Translations under genes and position numbers: made by a program | Notes under the pieces: generated by a model | The model's input: the letters and a program-made list of their open reading frames with translations, nothing else | What the model was told of the DNA's origin: nothing | Databases searched by the model: none | In this document: positions 5,935-8,907 of the stretch, piece by piece | Layout: each line of letters begins with the position of its first letter | Position numbering within the stretch: the stretch's first letter is position 1 | Assembly (NCBI GenBank): GCA_023460155.1 | Contig: JAEWRF010000148.1 | Location: forward strand, 1-8,907 | Origin: Bacillota bacterium | GTDB lineage: Bacteria; Bacillota; Clostridia; Oscillospirales; Acutalibacteraceae | Direction: 5' to 3' | DNA length: 8,907 nt

Positions 5935-6355
5935 AGGTATGATGGATACCACGCTTGAGAAAATCAAGCAGATGGTCGATGTAAATTCCGTGATCGGGGA
6001 CCCGATCACTTCACCGGACGGAACGGTGATCGTTCCGATCTCTAAGCTCAGTTACGGTTTTGCTTCCGGAGGCTCGGATCTTCCCTCCAAGTTAGCGGGA
6101 GATAAGCAGCTTTTTGGCGGCGGCACAGGCGCTGCGGTCACCATCAGCCCGATTGCCTTTCTTACGATTGCGAATGGCAGTGTCAAACTGCTGCGGGTTG
6201 ATCCCGGCAATACCTCCGTCGACCGGATCATCGAGCTGGCGCCGGACCTCATCGACCGGGTCAGCGGACTTTTCGGGAAAAAGGACGGCAAAAAGGCCGG
6301 GGCTCCAAAAGACGGCGCTTCGGAGGACACCGGGGACTTCGAAAATAAGACATGA
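5915..6355 (+). CDS. ytfJ: GerW family sporulation protein (YtfJ)
   Basis: This 146-residue protein is a clear YtfJ/GerW homologue. It has the N-terminal HPIEGMMDTTLEKIKQMVD (4-22), then SVIGDPITSPDGTVIVPISK (26-45), GFASGGSD (49-56) and a glycine-rich FGGGTGAAVTISPIAFLTI (67-85). A helix VDRIIELAPDLIDRV follows and the tail (about 120-146) is rich in Lys, Asp and Gly. In Bacillus the family is made in the forespore and is needed for germination in response to some germinants; the molecular activity is unknown. The ATG at 5915 lies within the end of the DUF2953 gene; GGAAAG at 5896-5901 is a distant ribosome binding site (13 nt). The stop shares ATGA with the next gene. No sporulation-type promoter was convincing upstream, so expression with the scp genes, or from an undetected internal promoter, is inferred. 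Confidence 0.93.
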   Translation: MADHPIEGMMDTTLEKIKQMVDVNSVIGDPITSPDGTVIVPISKLSYGFASGGSDLPSKLAGDKQLFGGGTGAAVTISPIAFLTIANGSVKLLRVDPGNTSVDRIIELAPDLIDRVSGLFGKKDGKKAGAPKDGASEDTGDFENKT

Positions 6356-7554
6356 TTGAATTGACCGCCTGCATATATATGAACCGGCAGGTGGTTGATT
6401 TGTTTTCAAAATTCGGCAGAATTCTGCTTGTGTCCTGTGCCGTTCTGCTTCCTGCGGCTCTGCTTCCGTCTGCGGCTCATGCGGACGGACAGCCTGCCGT
6501 GAGCGCAAAATCGGCGATTGTTGTCGGTATGGATGGGGGTCAGGTGCTGTTTGCAAAAAATGAGCATGAAAAGCTCCCGATTGCAAGCACCACCAAAATC
6601 ATGACCTCTCTGCTCACCCTTGAAGCGGCGGAGCAGAATAACCGGGTCGTGACGATCACCCCCGAGATGGTGCGTGTGGAAGGTTCTTCCATGGGACTCC
6701 GGGCTGGGGATAAGCTGACCCTGCGGGCACTCGCGGAGGGAATGCTGACGGTCTCGGGAAACGACGCCGCCAATTCCGCGGCCATTGCGGTCGGGGGAAC
6801 GCTGGCGGGTTTTGTGGACCGCATGAATCAGAAGGCACGTTCCCTTGGCTTGAACGACACCCATTTTGTCACGCCGTCCGGGCTTGATGACAAAAATCAT
6901 TATTCCTCTGCCGCTGACCTTGCCGCGCTGACGGCGGCCGCGATGGGAAACCCTGATTTTTCAGCGATCGTTTCTCAGCAAAAAATTCAGATTTCCTTTG
7001 AACAGCCGGGTATGACCCGCGTCTATACGAACCATAACCGGCTTCTGGCCATGTATTCGGGGTGCACGGGCGTGAAAACCGGGTTCACAAAGAAATCGGG
7101 ACGGTGCCTCGTTTCCACAGCGCAAAAAGACGGAATCAGGCTCGTCTGTGTCACGCTAAGCGATCCGGACGACTGGGACGATCACAAAAAGCTGCTTGAT
7201 TACGGCTTCTCAAGGCTGGTCTGTTTTAAGGTCGACGATTCCGGCTGCACGGGCTCCGTGCGGGTTGTGGGCGGAATGCAGGAAAGCGTCCCCGTAATGG
7301 GAGCCCCCGGGGAGAACATCGTCCTCAAAACAGAGGAAGCCGCCGATATCAGCCGAAAGGTGGAGCTTCCCCGGTTCGTTTACGCCCCCGTTCAGGCGGG
7401 GCAGGTGCTTGGTTCCGTCGATTATATCAGCGGCGGAAAGGTCATTGCAAAAACGGAGCTGACCGCGTGTCGGTGCGTTCCGCAGGAGGAAATCGGTCAG
7501 CCGGTTTTTCAGGGGCTCTTCGATTGGTTTCACTGGCTGTTTTTCGGATATTAA
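6352..7554 (+). CDS. D-alanyl-D-alanine carboxypeptidase (S11, DacB/DacF type)
   Basis: This is a low-molecular-weight penicillin-binding protein of 400 residues that trims the terminal D-Ala from peptidoglycan stem peptides outside the membrane. All three active-site motifs are visible: STTK at 79-82 (nucleophile Ser79), SGN at 135-137 and KTG at 242-244. A signal peptide spans about 21-44, with likely cleavage after AHA. A C-terminal PBP5-type beta domain covers about 280-375, and an aromatic end (FQGLFDWFHWLFFGY) could anchor the protein to the membrane. The ATG at 6352 overlaps the gerW stop as ATGA. A second in-frame ATG at 6379 would give a more normal signal peptide, but neither has a good ribosome binding site; I keep 6352 because of coupling. 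The neighbours suggest a spore-cortex role, as for B. subtilis dacB, which also lies between scpB and rluB. Vegetative activity is not excluded. Confidence 0.93.
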   Translation: MIELTACIYMNRQVVDLFSKFGRILLVSCAVLLPAALLPSAAHADGQPAVSAKSAIVVGMDGGQVLFAKNEHEKLPIASTTKIMTSLLTLEAAEQNNRVVTITPEMVRVEGSSMGLRAGDKLTLRALAEGMLTVSGNDAANSAAIAVGGTLAGFVDRMNQKARSLGLNDTHFVTPSGLDDKNHYSSAADLAALTAAAMGNPDFSAIVSQQKIQISFEQPGMTRVYTNHNRLLAMYSGCTGVKTGFTKKSGRCLVSTAQKDGIRLVCVTLSDPDDWDDHKKLLDYGFSRLVCFKVDDSGCTGSVRVVGGMQESVPVMGAPGENIVLKTEEAADISRKVELPRFVYAPVQAGQVLGSVDYISGGKVIAKTELTACRCVPQEEIGQPVFQGLFDWFHWLFFGY

Positions 7555-7585
7555 AATACATAAAATAAGGAATACGGAGTAAAAG

Positions 7586-8368
7586 ATGGAAAACGGGATC
7601 AAACTGCAAAAGGCGATGGCGGACTGCGGAATCGCTTCCCGGCGGAAGGCCGAGGAAATGATCGCCGCCGGAGAAGTGAAGGTCAACGGCGCGGTCGCTC
7701 AGATTGGTGCGCGCGTCGTGCCGGGCAAGGATAAAATCACGGTTAAAGGAAAGCCCATTTCCGTGGAAGGCCAGGCGGTCTACATTATGCTGCACAAGCC
7801 GCGCGGCTTTATCACCACCATGAGCGACGAGATGGAGCGGAAATGCGTCGCGGAGCTTGTCAAGGATATTCCGGAGCGCGTCTACCCGGTGGGCCGCCTC
7901 GACCGCGAATCAGAAGGGCTTCTGCTGATGACGAACGACGGCGCCTTCGCCAATGCGATGACACATCCTTCGCGCCATGTGCCGAAGCTTTACCGCGTGA
8001 CGGTACGCCCGCGGGCTACGGAGGACCAGCTTGTTCAGATGCAGATCGGCATTGTGATCGACGGCAGGAAAACGGCGCCCGCTTCGGTACGGGTTTTGCA
8101 GGAAGAGGCCGACCGGGCGGTGCTGGAGATTCAGCTTCATGAAGGTCGCAACCGGCAGATTCGAAAAATGTGCGAGCAGCTTGGGCTGGAAGTGGCCCGC
8201 CTGAAACGGATCGGGGTCGGTTCGCTCCGCCTTGGAATGCTTGCGCCGGGGAAGTGGAGAGCCTTGACGTCTTCCGAGGTTGCCATGTTAAAGGCCGCCG
8301 CAGAAGGGGACAGGCTTGACGGAATTGGCACGAAATCCGGAAATTCTGCAAGACAGCCGAGAAAATAA
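7586..8368 (+). CDS. rluB: rRNA pseudouridine synthase, RluB/RsuA family
   Basis: The 260-residue enzyme converts a specific rRNA uridine to pseudouridine. An N-terminal S4 RNA-binding domain (about 4-60: KLQKAMADCGIASRRKAEEM, then AGEVKVNG) is followed by the catalytic domain. That domain contains YIMLHKPRGFITT (66-78), the active-site loop GRLDRESEGLLLMTNDG (103-119, catalytic Asp106) and EGRNRQIRKM (186-195). RluB acts on 23S rRNA near position 2605 in E. coli, while RsuA acts on 16S rRNA; sequence alone does not separate them securely, but the Bacillus homologue near dacB is called RluB. The ATG at 7586 follows GGAG (7576-7579) with a 6-nt gap. It begins 31 nt after the carboxypeptidase stop and is the last gene of the cluster; the tail after residue 240 is polar and poorly conserved. 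Confidence 0.93.
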   Translation: MENGIKLQKAMADCGIASRRKAEEMIAAGEVKVNGAVAQIGARVVPGKDKITVKGKPISVEGQAVYIMLHKPRGFITTMSDEMERKCVAELVKDIPERVYPVGRLDRESEGLLLMTNDGAFANAMTHPSRHVPKLYRVTVRPRATEDQLVQMQIGIVIDGRKTAPASVRVLQEEADRAVLEIQLHEGRNRQIRKMCEQLGLEVARLKRIGVGSLRLGMLAPGKWRALTSSEVAMLKAAAEGDRLDGIGTKSGNSARQPRK

Positions 8369-8385
8369 TCAAAAAGCATATCAGA

Positions 8386-8414
8386 CACCCGCCGGGCTCT
8401 TGCCAAGGCGGGTG
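8386..8414 (+). terminator. Hairpin after rluB, no U-tract
   Basis: CACCCGCC (8386-8393) and GGCGGGTG (8407-8414) form a perfect 8-bp GC-rich stem with a 13-nt loop, 17 nt after the rluB stop. The following bases (AAATCGTC) have no T-run, so termination is uncertain. The loop contains the -35 box of the next promoter, so the element may be both the operon end and part of a regulatory site. The structure is seen directly; its role is inference. Confidence 0.5.
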
Positions 8415-8428
8415 AAATCGTCTATAAT
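8400..8428 (+). promoter_or_regulatory. Promoter of the carboxyltransferase gene
   Basis: TTGCCA (8400-8405) and a perfect TATAAT (8423-8428) are separated by exactly 17 bp. Transcription would start near 8435 and give a leader of about 50 nt with GGAGG at 8473-8477. The -35 box and part of the spacer lie inside the hairpin at 8386-8414. Confidence 0.75.
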
Positions 8429-8484
8429 AAAAGAGCAATTGTCCATATTTTAACAGAAGATTCCACGTAAACGGAGGAATGAAA

Positions 8485-8907
8485 ATGAATACTGTCGGCA
8501 ATGCCGATGCAGGGGAACGGGAAAGCCTGAAGGGCACAAGAGGCTACCGGCGCGTTATCTCTCTGCTGGATGAAGGCAGCCTGAATGAAATTGACGGACT
8601 GGCGAAATCCGGCGGCGGATACGCGGAAGCGGTTGCCGGGTACGGAACGATCGACGGGAACCCCGTCTATGTGTTTTCTCAGAACGGCGACGTGGGAGGC
8701 GGGGCGATGTCCCGTGCACAGGCCTCCAAAATAAAGAAGATTTATGCTCTGGCGGTCAAAACCGGAGCGCCGGTGATCGGAATCTACGATTCCATCGGCG
8801 GCAGGCTGGAGGAAGGCGCCGAGATGCTGGCGGCCTACGGCGAGATTCTCCTTTCCGTGAACAACCTTTCCGGCGTCGTCCCTCAGATTGCTCTGATTCT
8901 TGGACCC
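8485..8907 (+). CDS. Biotin-dependent carboxyltransferase subunit, N-terminal part
   Basis: The gene runs off the window after 141 codons. The product belongs to the carboxyl transferase (crotonase-fold) group that includes propionyl-CoA carboxylase beta and methylmalonyl-CoA decarboxylase alpha subunits. The signs are AGYGTIDGNPVYVFSQNGDV (51-70), GGGAMSRAQASKIKKIYALA (72-91), KTGAPVIGIYDSIGGRLEEG (93-112) and NNLSGVVPQIALILGP at the end. These enzymes move carboxyl groups between biotin and an acyl-CoA or keto acid; the substrate and the direction (carboxylase or decarboxylase) cannot be read here. The loop usually reading SGGARIQEG in classical members is SIGGRLEEG, which matches a divergent clostridial branch as I recall it. 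GGAGG (8473-8477) is 7 nt before the ATG at 8485; an in-frame ATG at 8479 is too close to it. The gene has its own promoter and probably heads a unit with biotin carrier and membrane or biotin carboxylase subunits, which are not visible. Confidence 0.85.
   Translation, partial: MNTVGNADAGERESLKGTRGYRRVISLLDEGSLNEIDGLAKSGGGYAEAVAGYGTIDGNPVYVFSQNGDVGGGAMSRAQASKIKKIYALAVKTGAPVIGIYDSIGGRLEEGAEMLAAYGEILLSVNNLSGVVPQIALILGP

Noticed and set aside
6370..6400. TGCATA resembling a sigma-F/sigma-G -35 box near the carboxypeptidase start
   Set aside because: No matching forespore-type -10 (GG-N-A-A) was found at 15-16 bp, and the element lies after the preferred start codon.
8016..8537. Minus-strand open frame opposite rluB and the start of the carboxyltransferase gene
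   Set aside because: It spans a good plus-strand promoter and two genes with recognised motifs; the peptide is Pro/Arg-rich without a domain.
1..8907. CRISPR array, insertion sequence, phage gene, toxin-antitoxin pair or tRNA
   Set aside because: No direct repeat series, transposase motif, short paired antitoxin/toxin frames or cloverleaf was found on reading both strands; all long stretches are accounted for by core genes.

Overview
The window looks like chromosomal core sequence from a spore-forming, Gram-positive member of the Clostridia. A moderately GC-rich relative of the Oscillospiraceae/Ruminococcaceae is my best guess. The reasons are a GerW/YtfJ sporulation protein, a sporulation-type D,D-carboxypeptidase, strong AAAGGAG/GGAGG ribosome binding sites, sigma-A-like promoters, and the order site-2 protease, scpA, scpB, DUF2953, gerW, dac, rluB. 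Organism assignment is inference; no rRNA or tRNA is present.

Layout. Positions 1-222 hold the 3' end of der (EngA ribosome-assembly GTPase), followed by a very strong hairpin without a U-tract. A single-gene unit at 411-1943 encodes a Wzx/MATE-like polysaccharide flippase. It converges on a DedA-family membrane protein (2007-2660, minus, TTG start), and a hairpin at 1947-1980 separates them. Next on the minus strand is rpmB (L28, 2892-3080), with a textbook intrinsic terminator at 2836-2860. Divergent promoters between 3125 and 3247 serve rpmB and a long plus-strand cluster.

The plus-strand cluster (3273-8368) has seven tightly packed genes: M50 site-2 protease, scpA, scpB, a DUF2953 membrane protein, gerW (ytfJ), an S11 D-alanyl-D-alanine carboxypeptidase and rluB-type pseudouridine synthase. 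Gaps are 31 nt or less and three junctions overlap, so one operon from the promoter at 3219-3247 is likely. It mixes chromosome segregation (ScpAB with SMC), envelope and sporulation functions, and rRNA modification. The spmA/spmB pair that sits between dacB and rluB in Bacillus subtilis is missing here.

After a hairpin that overlaps a good promoter (8386-8428), a biotin-dependent carboxyltransferase subunit starts at 8485 and runs off the end.

No mobile element, CRISPR array or clearly new system is visible. The points worth a second look are modest: U-tract-less hairpins, a promoter whose -35 box lies in a hairpin loop, a reassigned TTG start in dedA, possible operator repeats upstream of dedA, the re-arranged scp/dac/rluB neighbourhood, and a divergent active-site loop in the carboxyltransferase.
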